Positions 19,679 through 30,337 of a stretch of DNA of 32,500 nt are shown here, one piece after another. The notes under the pieces are model-generated. The model was given only the letters and a program-made list of their open reading frames with translations. It ran no database searches and had not been told where the DNA came from. Position 1 is the stretch's first letter; each line of letters starts with the position of its first letter. The stretch comes from Prorocentrum cordatum (Eukaryota > Sar > Dinophyceae > Prorocentrales > Prorocentraceae). The translations under genes and the position numbers were made by a program. The DNA is taken from contig CAUYUJ010021163.1 of NCBI GenBank assembly GCA_963575745.1, forward strand, positions 74,591 to 107,090, in the 5' to 3' direction.

Positions 19679-20015
19679 CCCGTTACGAAAGTTATTCATC
19701 TTGAGCACTGACGGCTAGGGCGTCTCCGAGTGGCCCCCCCTTCCCCCCGTAGGCTCCTAGCACGGCAGTCTTCGGCCTGGCTTGGCGGGAGAGATTTCCC
19801 GGGTTCTCCCTGGTAGCATTAATAGTAAATAACCAATTCAGGATAAAATCTCTCCCCCGTAAATTCACAAGGGAGAAATCACTCCGCGCCACTTCCAGGC
19901 AACTCTGAATATCTCCCCGTATGAAACCACAAGGAAGAATCACTCCCATACCACTTCTCACCACAGCGCCCACACATGTCAATTTTAGCCAAGATGAATT
20001 AACTTTCGTAACGGG
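19679..20015. mobile_element. 337-bp MITE-like element with 25/26-bp TIRs
   Basis: The left end 19679-19703 starts CCCGTTACGAAAGTTA and ends CATCTTG. The right end 19990-20015 is its inverse (CAAGATGAATTAACTTTCG followed by TAACGGG), differing by one inserted base. Outside the ends, CTTAC on the left and GTAAG on the right may extend the inverted repeat. Inside is a diverged direct repeat (about 19846-19907 and 19908-19962) sharing CTCCCCGTA, CCACAAGG and AATCACTCC. A 96-codon minus frame spans the interior but resembles no transposase, so the element looks non-autonomous. No clear target-site duplication is visible, partly because the surrounding AAT array hides it. The superfamily is not assigned. 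Confidence 0.82.
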
Positions 20016-20562
20016 GATGTAAGAACACTAATAAGACTAAGAAGAATAATAATATTAAGAAGAATAATACTAAGCATAATAAGAATAATAATATTTAGAA
20101 GAAGGATACGAATAATAAGAATACGAATACGAATAATAATGCGAAGACGATTAAGAAGAAGCAGAAACATAATAAGACGAAGAATAATATTAATAATAAC
20201 ACTAAGAAGACAGATAATAATAACAATAATACGACGAATACGAAGAAGACGCATACTAATACTAATAAGAAGAATAATACGAAGAATAATAATCATAACA
20301 CATAATAATACAAATAATAATAGTAAGACTGATAATGCCAGTAATCATAAGTTTAAGAATATTAAGAAGAAGCATAATAACAATAATAACAGTAACAAGA
20401 ATACTAATAACACTAAGAAAAAGAATACTAATACTAATACGACTAAGAATAAGAAGACTATTACTAAGAAAAATAAGAAAACTAAGAAGAATAATATTAA
20501 CAATAAGAAGCATAATAATAATAATAATAAGAATAATAATAATAAGGACAATAAGAAGAAGA
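20016..20562 (+). repeat. degenerate AAT-type trinucleotide array (right part)
   Basis: Over 20033-20305 the triplet phase is unbroken. I counted 91 units: 33 AAT, 23 AAG, 10 ACG, 5 ACT and 4 CAT, the rest scattered. Long N/K/T-rich frames across it are a consequence of the repeat. Confidence 0.85.
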
Positions 20563-20564
20563 AG

Positions 20565-20625
20565 AGGAGCTGGTGGAGGAGGAGGAGGAGGAGGAGGAGG
20601 AGACGGGGGAGGAGGAGGACGCCTC
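20565..20625 (+). repeat. (GGA)n microsatellite
   Basis: GGA units that abut the second long CTTGGGG-type repeat, matching the order seen at 16505-17480. Confidence 0.85.
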
Positions 20626-21200
20626 TTGGAAGCCTCTTGGAGCACTCATGGGGTCTCCTGGGAGCCTCCGGGGGGCCTCTAGGAGGCCTCTTTGGGGCCT
20701 CCTTGGGCCTCTTGCTGGCCTTTGGGGGCTTGTTCGGGGCCTCGTTGGCCGTCTTGCGGCGTTCCTGGGCCGTCTGCCGTCCTTGGAAGCCGTCTTGGGG
20801 GCCTCTCTGAACCGATTTGGCGTCTTTTTGGGGCGCTTCATGGCCGTCCTGGAGGCCACCTTCGGCGTCTCCTCTTGGGGCCGTTTTGTGGGCCCGTTGG
20901 GCCCTTTGAAGCCATCTTGGCCAACAAGATGTAAACACCAACACCTATCAAACACCAAAGGAGCATCAGCGGTGTTTGCTTCCGCAGGCCTTCCTGGATA
21001 CCCTTCTGGGAGCCTCTGGGACGCCTTGGAGGCCTCTTGGGGGTCTCTTGGGCCAGCTTGAGGCCAGCTTGGGCCGTTTTGGTGGCGTAGTGAGCGGACC
21101 TGGGAGCATCTCGGACCCTCGTGTCCCGTCTTGGAGGCCATGTTGGACGAATTTGGAGGCCATCTTGGACCATTTTTGCCGTCTTGGAGGCCCTCTGCGC
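20626..21200 (+). repeat. degenerate CTTGGGG-type repeat, second long copy
   Basis: Same wording as 16613-17480 (GCCTCTTGGGAGCCTC, GGCCGTCTTGGAGG) with a non-repetitive island at about 20925-20985. Confidence 0.75.
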
Positions 21201-21255
21201 GCGAACACTCTTGATGCTCCCGATGCAGGGCTTCTTACGTTACTGATATACTCGA

Positions 21256-22300
21256 ATGGCTGTTTTGCAGGTCGTGCTGTTCATATGGCTGTCTCTGGTG
21301 GTGCTCCCGCCTGTCCGTGGACTTTCCGCAGTCAGTCTGTCCCAGACGGAACCAAAAGACAGCAAGTATCATGATTCATATGAATCCATAGGGCAAGAAA
21401 TTGAAATGGACGAGTCATTAGATAGTCAAGCACGTCTCGCTCCGAAGGCGAACTGCACCGAGGAAAGCTGGGCGATTCCTAAGCATGACGTGTCTGGCAC
21501 AAGATATGATTTCTTCGCAGAAGCCGTGGATCGTGTTCAGAGGGGCAACATTTCGCACCTCGGCCGAGGCGCAAGAGGTGGCGCTCTGCTCGATAAGGCG
21601 CCACGTGGTGGCACCCCTGAAGAGGGCGTGCGCCCTCAACTCGGTGCACGTGCACCTCTGTGTTCGCCCCCACGGGGCGAACCGTCTACTCGTGGAGAGC
21701 GCTGATAAGTATTTCGGGATCGCGAGTGGCGACGTCAGCCTTCGGGAGCTGAGCAAGGCAGAGCAGCCCCTGCAGCAGGGTCAGTATTGGGCCTGCCTGG
21801 CTGACGTGCCCAACGATGCCGGGTTTGCGCTCATTCTGCGGCCGGACTTGGTCTTTAAGAAGAGTTTGAGTTTTGATCGTGTTGCGTCCCCCGACATGTT
21901 CTATTTCCAGTGGAACTTGTTCCATCATTGCGTGAATCGGGAAATCGCCGATCAGATTCATCTAGTGGGGGGCAGCTTGATCCTCGAGTTCAAAGAGAAG
22001 TGGAACAGCGAGCAGATGGGGGCAGTCAAAGCGGGGCAGCCATACTGGGATACTTTCCACATGATGTTCACGTGGGGCGTCGAAGCCTTCGGACAGGAGC
22101 GCGTGGGATGTCTAATGGAATATCCCGCCACGAATTGTTTCTATCGGGGCAGAGGCGGTTTTCGGCGATGGCACCAATACGGCTTCTGCAAGCAGCGTGT
22201 GAACCCCGGGGTGCTTCACCACGGCAACGTCACGAACCCGCTGTTTACCTACGACCGCTTGATCAGTACTGACGGCGAGGCGTCGTGCAAATTGGACTAG
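21256..22300 (+). CDS. secreted or Golgi-type hypothetical protein, glycosyltransferase-like; frame change near 21520
   Basis: The ATG at 21256 begins a strong signal peptide or anchor (MAVLQVVLFIWLSLVVLPPV) followed by a polar, acidic stretch (to about 21510). The main domain lies one frame over, from about 21517 to the TAG at 22298: WIVFRGATFR, VALCSIRRHVVAPLKRA, FALILRPDLVFKKSLSF, FYFQWNLFHH, HLVGGSLILEF and a Cys/His-rich end. The pattern FRG...R near the start and RPDL...F in the middle loosely resembles algal and dinoflagellate proteins thought to be glycosyltransferase-like. That is recollection, not a search. The frames could be joined by an intron ending at TTTCTTCGCAG (about 21509-21519), by another non-canonical dinoflagellate intron, or may mark a frameshift. 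TTTTGCAG at 21263-21270 could also be an acceptor, in which case the first ATG is intronic. No neighbour suggests a pathway. Function is uncertain. Confidence 0.55.
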
Positions 22301-22708
22301 ACTGCGGGGCCCAGGAAAGCGCGTGCCGAACAACGCGCTCTTGGCCTCTGGAGAAGTCACGCGGGGACCCCCCAAGAGCGCGCAAGAACGCCCCGGAACA
22401 CCGCGGAATTTCAGGTTGTGGGCCCCATGAAGCATATGTGCATGGCAAGATCTCGAAGGGACTTGAAGACACTACAGCTCGTGCCTCGGGGCGCGGTGGC
22501 AGATCATCTGCAGGGGCATCGCCCCCAGCCGCCGGCCCCCTATCTCAAGGAATGGTATATGTAAGAGGTGTGTGTGGGGAGGCCTGGGCGCCGTCGTGAA
22601 GCAGTGTCGGAACCCCGAACGATGGCCAATGTCGTGCGTTACGGTTCGCAATGCAAGCCCGAGGCGGATCGTTCCTGGGGAGGGCCTTGCAGTAGAGAGG
22701 TTGCTGCG
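22301..22708. other. 3' flank of the hypothetical gene, unassigned
   Basis: No further gene or repeat recognised before the 42-bp array. No polyadenylation signal is assigned. Confidence 0.4.
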
Positions 22709-23230
22709 CCTGGGGGGCGCAGACGTCGCGGAATTTACCAGAGGTTTATGGCCTCGGGGGCGCAAGTGCCGTGTAATTTATAAAAGGGACGGCGGCCTCG
22801 GGGACGCACCCGTGGTGTATTCTACAAGTGTTTCTCGCCTCGGGGACGCACATATTGTGCAACTTGCAAGGTTCTCTGGCCACGGGGACGCGGATGAGGC
22901 ATCATTTGCATAGGATTGTGGTCTCGGCGACGCCAATATTATACAATTTGTAAGGGTTTGTGGCCTCGGGGACGCATATCATGTATAATATAATAAGATT
23001 TGCGGCCTCGAGGTCGCAAATATTACACAGCGTCGTGTTGAATTTTATGGCTTCGGGGACGCGAATATGGTGTAATTTGCGACATGCAGTCGCTTCGGGG
23101 ACGCAGGTATTTTGAATTTATATGTTTCAATTTAGGAGGTTCTATAGCCACGGTAAAGCGACTATTGCATACTTTATGAAGGATTGTGGCTTCGGGGGCG
23201 CGAATCTCACGTATTTTTTGTGTCCCATGA
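22709..23230 (+). repeat. 42-bp minisatellite, about 12 copies (GGCCTCGGGGACGCA)
   Basis: Unit starts read at 22709, 22751, 22795, 22837, 22879, 22920, 22963, 23005, 23050, 23092, 23147 and 23189, so most spacings are 42 bp. Each unit has a GC-rich half (GTGGCCTCGGGGACGCA) and an AT-rich half (ATATTGTGCAATTTGTAAG). The AT-rich half varies more than the GC-rich half. Although 42 is a multiple of 3, no frame is open through the array on either strand for more than about 115 codons. Confidence 0.85.
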
Positions 23231-23459
23231 GCCCACGGGAATTCAGACAACGCGATCCGGGCGTTCTGGGCCTTTTGCGGCTCCCCCCCCGCGCGTTCAG
23301 TAACCCTACACATAACAGTAGGAAGCAGTAAGTAGAGCTGGAACCCTATCACATTGGACACTGGAACTTTCAACTGGTGCAGGGAGCAGCGAGCCTCGTC
23401 CTACAGCTTGGTGGCCCCACAAGGGGGCCGGCGGATTGCTACTGCCACCATGGCGACTC
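23231..23459. other. unassigned short stretch
   Basis: No gene recognised between the 42-bp array and the ATC-type array. Confidence 0.35.
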
Positions 23460-23469
23460 GTATTACTAC

Positions 23470-23942
23470 TGACTTTATCATCATCATCATCATCATCATC
23501 ATCATCGTCATCGTCATCATCGTCACCATCATCATCATCATCATTACCATCACCATCACCATAATCATCACCATCATCATTATCGTCATCGTCATTGCCA
23601 TCGTCATCGTCATCGTCATCGTCGTCGTCAACGTCATTTTATCTTCATTTACATGATTATCGTTATCATTATAATTATTATCATCATCGTCGTCGCCGTC
23701 GTTGTCGTCGTCATCACCATCATTATCACCACCCTCATCATATTCATCATCATCACCATCCTCATCCTCATCCTCATCCTCATCCTCATCCTCATCCTCA
23801 TCCTCATCCTCATCCTCATCCTCATCCTTCTCATTATCATCGTCATCACCTCCATCCTCATCCTCCTCATCATCATTATTCACACCATCATTACAATCAT
23901 CATCCGCAACCATACCATCAGCAACACTACCATCATCATTAC

Positions 23943-23986
<44 letters not shown>

Positions 23987-24038
23987 CCGTCATCATGATC
24001 ACCGCTCACATCATTGTCACCAACACCACCATCGTCAT

Positions 24039-24092
<54 letters not shown>

Positions 24093-24334
24093 TATCATCG
24101 TCTTCACCATCATCATGCATCATCGCAAACATCATCATCACAATCATCATCACCATCAGCATCACCATCATCACCAGCATCATTACCAACATAATGGTCG
24201 TCGTCAGCATCTTCCTCCCCATCATCATAGTCCCCACCACAATCATCATCATGATCATCATCACCATCATCACCATTATCGTTAACACAGTCGTCATCGT
24301 CACCATCGTTATCTTCAGCATCGTCATCATCATC

Positions 24335-24381
<47 letters not shown>

Positions 24382-24530
24382 TATCGTCACCGCCATCGTC
24401 ATCGTCATCGTCCTTGTCGTCGTCGTTGTCGTCGTCATCACCATCATCACCATCATCACCATCATCACCATCATCATACCCACCGTCATCAGCGTCCTCC
24501 TCCTCCTCATCCGCATCATCATGGCGCAGC
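23470..24530 (+). repeat. 1-kb degenerate ATC/GTC/ACC trinucleotide array
   Basis: Triplets are mostly ATC with GTC, ACC, CTC and TTC variants, a CCTCAT hexamer block at about 23757-23828, and nearly perfect ATC runs at 23944-23985 and 24050-24090. The minus strand has a 373-codon frame, partly poly-Asp/Glu and partly poly-Met/Thr, which follows from the repeat. Confidence 0.9.
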
Positions 24531-25505
24531 CTTGCCCCCCCCCCCGGGCCAGGCGCTCGTGTTCCCGGCGGCGACGCTGCCGTCGGGCCGCATGCTAGGA
24601 TGCGCCAAGAGGAGCAACCCCGACTCGGAGTCGGACTACCAGGCCGGGGAGGGGTGCCCCGATCTTGGAAAGAGAGCCTTCTGTGGACGCGGGGAAGGGG
24701 GGGGGGGGCGGGTGGGGGTGATTCGGACCGGGGGAACCCTCCGACCCCTGAAATGCAAGGGCCGGGGTTCGCACCGGGGGGCGCCCCTCCCCCCCTTCAA
24801 GGGGCCGGTTCTGACGTGTCCAGGATATCTTATCGGAATCCTGGGAGTTTCTTAGTCCCGGTGGACTCGAATGCGTGCCATGCGAGCGAGGCGCAAGGTG
24901 CAGGCGTCATTCCCCAGAGTCGGACGACGACGGCTGACCTGGACTTCCCTCCTCTCCAGCCCGCGCTCCGCAGAATCAGGTCTAGCGACGATTTCACCAT
25001 GAGTGTCTCTCCTTACGAGCTATCGCTGTAGCTCCTCTGCTGCCCTTCGGCGCCGTGTGTGCATGTCGGCCCTCGTAGCACGATTCCTGCCGTGCCGTGG
25101 AGTTCTAATGCCACGTTCTCTTCTGCCGCGATGCCGTCGTACATGATGCTTCGCCGCTCGCATGGCTTGTCGTGCGTTTCGCTTGGCATCTTTATCTCGT
25201 TGAGTTGCGCACGCTCTCCTTTTTCAAGTGTCTTGCCTACCCACTTTCCTTTTCGGCGCGCTCAGACGTGTAGGTGGTCCGAAGTGGCCATTGCAAACCC
25301 CGGGGGATTGTAGCAAGTGCGACACAGAATGAGAAGCCCATCCCGGGGAACGTCACGGGGCTCTGGACCCATGCCTTGCAGGGCCCCTCCCCTCGTGGCA
25401 GCTGCTGCTCCATCACGATGCCCGCTCCGCTGATCCTGATCCCCGCAGATCCCCACACCCATGCCCCGATCCTGTTCCCTTCTGATGGCTGCTGCGCCTT
25501 CCCTC
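24531..25505. other. unassigned sequence
   Basis: Poly-C and poly-G runs occur at 24535-24550 and 24697-24712. A 205-codon plus frame (24414-25031) starts inside the ATC array and has no recognised domain. Nothing else can be supported. Confidence 0.4.
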
Positions 25506-25734
25506 CGGTTGGCCCAGAAGGGGGTCTAGCGAAAAGAGGGTGGTGCAATAGATCTGGTGCAGCATATTTGTAGGGTTGCAGCAGAGATTGGGGCGTGCAA
25601 TACATTCCAGTGCGCAGATGCATTGCCGGATTTTCGCGTGCAGTGCATTCGTTGCAGTACAATGCAGTACGGTACAATTGCCCCAAACCCATTGCACCAC
25701 CCCCTTTCAGCTGGACCCCCTTCTGGGTCAACCG
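25506..25734. mobile_element. 229-bp foldback element with about 45-bp inverted arms
   Basis: The left arm 25506-25551 (CGGTTGGCCCAGAAGGGGGT, then GGGTGGTGCAAT) and the right arm 25690-25734 (ATTGCACCACCCCC, then ACCCCCTTCTGGGTCAACCG) are inverse copies with few mismatches and one small indel. Both arms encode DPLLGQP in outward frames, simply because they are inverse copies. The interior has TGCAGTGCATT and TGCAGTACAATG words. No transposase and no clear target-site duplication were found. Confidence 0.78.
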
Positions 25735-26630
25735 AGTCCCCACGCCGAGCTCCCACGCCCAGCGTTCTCCCACGCCCGGCGTTCTGGGAGCTACCGCTCC
25801 TGCCTTACACATATCGCTCGTTGGCGAGGTGACGCCGCCAGGGGCCCATGCCGCCTTCCCTACGCCAATGCCAGTGCCGTCTTCCATGCGATGGAGGCGT
25901 GCGTCGAGGAATGTACCCGGGAGGCTTCAGACCCTTGAGGATTCCTATCTGATGAGGGTGGTGGTGATATCCATGGCCGATCTCACGATTGGACATTGGC
26001 TTCCAGACCCTGGATTCCTTATCCAATGGTTCTTTCTCCAATGCCCTCACCGTCTGAGATCGAAAGGTGCCTGGAGCCGAAATTGCTGCGGCGACTATAC
26101 GTGGCGCTGAGATCATTATACGCGTAGCGATCCACTTAAGCGGTGCCGACCGCGATGTCGATGTCTTGCACGGGCGGTACTCGAGTGTCGACCACATTTT
26201 GAACAACGCATTGACGAGCGCGACGCAGTTTCCGCCCGCATTGAAGACCAGAGGAGGTCGAACGCATTTCACGGCAGTGAATTTCATCGATGGCAATGTC
26301 GCGTCGCTTTATCGCTAAGCTTTGCATTGCGAGGGGGAATGGAGGGGGGGGGGACGGCGCTGGCTTTGCGCTCGCTCTTGTGCGAAAACGGATTCGGTCA
26401 AAACCGCGGGGCCGCGCCGTCTTAGTCTTGTTGCGGCTGCGCCCTGATCAGCACGGCCAGCAATTCTGTGGTACCGTGCAAGTAAAATACGTGTTGAACC
26501 AGGGGTGCACTGACAAAGAGCTTTGAAGCGTCTTCGGTTTTTTTCCCTGGAGACAGATTTCCGCAGTAGCCGTGGAGGTCTAAGCGACAGTCAAGCTTTG
26601 GGCCCTCATATGTGTGCCGCAGCGCATCGG
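25735..26630. other. unassigned, less repetitive sequence
   Basis: This stretch has few simple repeats and moderate GC. Frames on plus (26067-26318) and minus (25805-26296) overlap and neither has a recognised domain. A diverged gene piece cannot be excluded. Confidence 0.35.
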
Positions 26631-26635
26631 GAACA

Positions 26636-26835
26636 TGAGGAGGAGGAGGCAGAGGAGGAGGTGGAGGATGAGGAGGATGATAGTTTGAACAATGATATTA
26701 GAATTGTAGGCAACAACATAACTAATTGATAACAACGGTGCTCAGGAGAGGCATGATAAGAAGAGGGATAATAATAAGAAGTCGAATAAACTAGTCAGAA
26801 GAAGACGACTGATACGAAGAAGAAGGAGGAGGAGG
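26636..26835 (+). repeat. GGA-type and degenerate trinucleotide stretch
   Basis: GGA/GAG units at 26636-26680, then AT-rich sequence, then GAAGAAG and GGAGGAGG units at 26800-26845. Confidence 0.6.
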
Positions 26836-27069
26836 ATGAGGAGGAGCCTGGATGACGAGGACGAAAGATGGGGGAGCGGGGGCGAGGATCGAGGAGCCAT
26901 TGGCGGGGCGGAGGAGGGAAGAGGAGCGATGAGCCTGCCCCCGGGAGGTTCTCGGCGGCGTCCTGCGGCGTGTCGTGCCGCCCTGGCTGCCGAGCGCCGC
27001 GGCGACAGGCCGCGCGGCGGGGGGGCAGCAGCGAGGGCTTCTCCCCGCTCCCGGTTCCCTCCCTTCCTG

Positions 27070-27279
27070 TTGCCTCCTCCCTCTCCCCCCTTGCTCCTCG
27101 TCGTCGTCGTCCTCCCCGTCCGCGTCCTCCTCGTCCTGGTGCTCCTCCCTCCTCTTTCCTCCCTCCTCCTTCTCCCTCCTCCTTCTCCCTTCTCCTCCTC
27201 TTCCTCCTCCTCCTCCTCCTCCTCCTCCTACTCCACCTCCCACTCGTCCTCGTCGTCGTCGTCCTCGTCATCGTCCTGG

Positions 27280-27315
<36 letters not shown>

Positions 27316-27400
27316 GCTTCGTCGTCGCCTTTGTCGTCGTCGTCCTCATCCTCGTCCTCGTGCTCCTCCCTCGTCCCTTCCTCCTCCCCCTTACTTTGCC
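27070..27400 (+). repeat. pyrimidine-rich and CGT-type microsatellites
   Basis: CTCCTC and TCCTCC blocks (27070-27235) lead into CGT/GTC units (about 27245-27345) and back to CTC. Open frames here on both strands are low complexity. Confidence 0.8.
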
Positions 27401-27539
27401 TCGGCCCCTCCAACCACTTTTCCAACTTAGAAGGCCAGGCGCGAGTATCTCAGTAGTTTTTTCGCGACCTGTTTTCCACATGCTGAGTAGCACGCCCTTT
27501 CTGTCATTCTGACATGGTGGAAATCTGGGAACTCTGTTC

Positions 27540-27876
27540 CTTCTCCTCTTTGCCCCCCTCCCCCCTCCTCCTACTCTCCGTTTCTCCCCGTTTCCCTTCC
27601 GCCTCCCCCTCCTCCCTATCCTCATCATTCTCATCCTCATTCCTCATCCCCCTTCTCCCTACTCCTCCCGTCTTCCTCCTCCTTCTCCTCCTCCCACTCC
27701 TTAGTGTCTTCATCCCCATCACCATTTTTTCTCCTTATCCTCCTCCTCCTCCTCCTCCTCCTCTTGCTTCCTTCTTCTGTTTCTCCTCCTCCTCTTCCTC
27801 CTCCTCCGCCTCTTCTATTCTTTCTCCTCGCCCTCCTCTTCCTGCTGCTCCTCTTCAACACCACCTCGTTCTCCCA
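27540..27876 (+). repeat. 337-bp pyrimidine tract ending in CCCAG
   Basis: Long C/T-rich tract (TCCTCC, CCCTCC, CTCCTC). It ends with CTCCCAG at 27871-27877, which has the form of a 3' splice site, and exon-like sequence follows. Confidence 0.75.
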
Positions 27877-27877
27877 G

Positions 27878-28010
27878 GCAAAAGGCAACGTTACCTACCG
27901 ATGGTGGCAGCGCTGCGTTCTAGATCTTGAGGGCAACGTGGTCAGTATTGAACATTGGGCAAAGCAAGGCGACCCGCTCAAATCGCTACTTCTCAGCTGC
28001 CAATCTCGAG
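27878..28010 (+). CDS. exon-like segment flanked by splice consensus signals
   Basis: This stretch follows a long pyrimidine tract and AG, and is followed by GTATGT (28011-28016), a standard 5' splice site after CGAG. It is 133 bp and starts on a codon boundary: AKGNVTYRWWQRCVLDLEGN, then VVSIEHWAKQGDPLKSLLLS, then CQSR. The composition is complex and unlike the repeat frames around it. The frame stays open past the donor to 28153, so splicing is a guess. I do not recognise the protein, and no partner exon is identified. Confidence 0.3.
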
Positions 28011-28228
28011 GTATGTTCACATTGTGCCAGGCAAGCTGGGGCACACTGAAATATGGGCTACCGCTTGCATTTGTCGATGCAGCACGCTTGACTAAATCAA
28101 TATTCGAGGGCGATACAAGGCTAGTCCACTCGTCACTAGCTCAAGTACGCTGAATGCTGGCAGCTATTGTGAAAGCTGCTAGGCGCATCTGTCTTCAGCT
28201 ACATTCGCTGACTGAACACAATCTTGTG

Positions 28229-28271
28229 TATGTTTGTGTGTGTGTGTGTGGATGTGTGTGTGTGTGTGTGT

Positions 28272-28307
<36 letters not shown>

Positions 28308-28365
28308 TTTGCTTGTTTGCTTGTTTGTTTGTTTGTTTGTTTGTTTGTGTGTGTGTTTGTGCGTG
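28229..28365 (+). repeat. (TG)n and (TTTG)n microsatellites
   Basis: TG dinucleotides with rare breaks (about 28229-28303) run into TTTG/CTTG tetranucleotides (28303-28345) and back to TG. Confidence 0.9.
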
Positions 28366-28716
28366 GGTGTCAGTGTTTCCTCTATCGCCGCTTCGCGTGC
28401 CCTTCTGTCCGCTTCTGCAGGCTCGGATTCCGATCATCCCGCGTGCGCTCGTTGGGAGGACTTTGTAGTCGTTGCGTGTCTTCTGGGCTCTCTCCTGCCA
28501 TAGCTCACTGCGGCCTCGCACTTGCGGCATACTTGCTCACTGCTGTAATATTGTTCTCGCGGGGTCGGTCGAGGTAGACAGAGCACTGCGATTGGCGCGT
28601 TCTTGAAGTACAGGAGTGCATTCGGCACCCTACATGCGTTGACAAAGTGTCGTTCGGCACTGGTCATTTGTTATTGTAGTGGCCTCCGGCCAGTGCCGCC
28701 GATCCAGGGCGCTCCC
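28366..28716. other. unassigned sequence
   Basis: No gene or repeat recognised between the TG and GAT microsatellites. Confidence 0.4.
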
Positions 28717-29455
<739 letters not shown>

Positions 29456-29469
29456 TGATGGTGATGATC

Positions 29470-29853
29470 ACGGCCCCCCCCCAACCCCTCTCTCCTGTCC
29501 CCTCCCCTCTCTCCTGTCCCCCCCCCTCTCTCCTTCCCCCCCCCTCCGCCCTCTCTCTCTGTCCTCCCCACCCCCACCTCTCTAACTGTCCACGCACCAA
29601 CCTCTCCCCCCCCCTCCTCGCCTGTCCCCCCCCCCTCTCTTTCCTCCCCCCCCCTTCCTTTCTCCTGTCCCCGCCCCCCTCCTCTCCTTCCCCCCCCCCA
29701 CATCCCTCTCTTCTGTCCTACCCCCCCCTCTCTCCTGTCCCCGCCCCCCCCCCCTCCTCCACAATTACTCAATATGAAAATACTCTCCCTCTTCCCCTGA
29801 TGGCGTCCGGTTGATGGCCGCGCACCCTCAGCGTACTGTTTTTTTACACACAG
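29470..29853 (+). repeat. intron-shaped module, copy 1 (head missing)
   Basis: A C/T tract of CCCCCTCTCTCCTGTCC type (29470-29760) is followed by the tail ACAATTACTCAATATGAA (29761-29778) and CTCTTCCCCTGATG, and then TGTTTTTTTACACACAG ending at 29853, an acceptor-like end before GATTCCCGGG. The head seen in copies 2 and 3 is absent, replaced by the end of the GAT array. Confidence 0.7.
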
Positions 29854-29874
29854 GATTCCCGGGAAATCCCGGGA

Positions 29875-30060
29875 AACGACTCTCGCTGAGGCGCCGGCGT
29901 CATTTTTTCCCAAAGTGCTGCTCTCGTTGAGGCGCCGGCCTCATTTCTGCTCCCGAATCGTTCCGAATCGTGCTCCCGCTGCAGCGTGGCCTCATTTTCG
30001 GATCGGTGTTTGGCCTCCGTCGTTCAGGATGGCGTTCTCGCCCCAGCGCGGGCCTTTTTC
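29875..30060 (+). repeat. 53-bp-type repeat, upstream set
   Basis: Units containing CTCTCGCTGAGGCGCCGG and TCATTT, then CCGAATCGTGCTCCCGCTG and CAGCGTGGCCTCATTT, are related to the cleaner array at 30875-31060. Confidence 0.65.
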
Positions 30061-30079
30061 TCGCGCGCCCATCCGCCCG

Positions 30080-30306
30080 CCACCACCGCGCCGCACCGCC
30101 ACCACCACCACCACCACCACCACCACCACCACCACCACCACCACCCCACCACCACCACCACCACCACCACCACCACCACCACCACCACCACAACCACCAC
30201 CAGCAACAGCACCAGTACCAACACCACCACCACCACCCACCACCACCACCTCCCAACCACCCCACCACCACCACCACCACCACCCCACCACCAACACCAC
30301 CACCAC

Positions 30307-30337
<31 letters not shown>

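Noticed and set aside
20921-20937. AGCCATCTTGGCCAACAAG-like text resembling a relic of the dinoflagellate spliced leader
   Set aside because: GCCATCTTGG words are a normal product of the surrounding CTTGGGG-type repeat, and the match to the leader as I remember it needs an extra two bases and a substitution.
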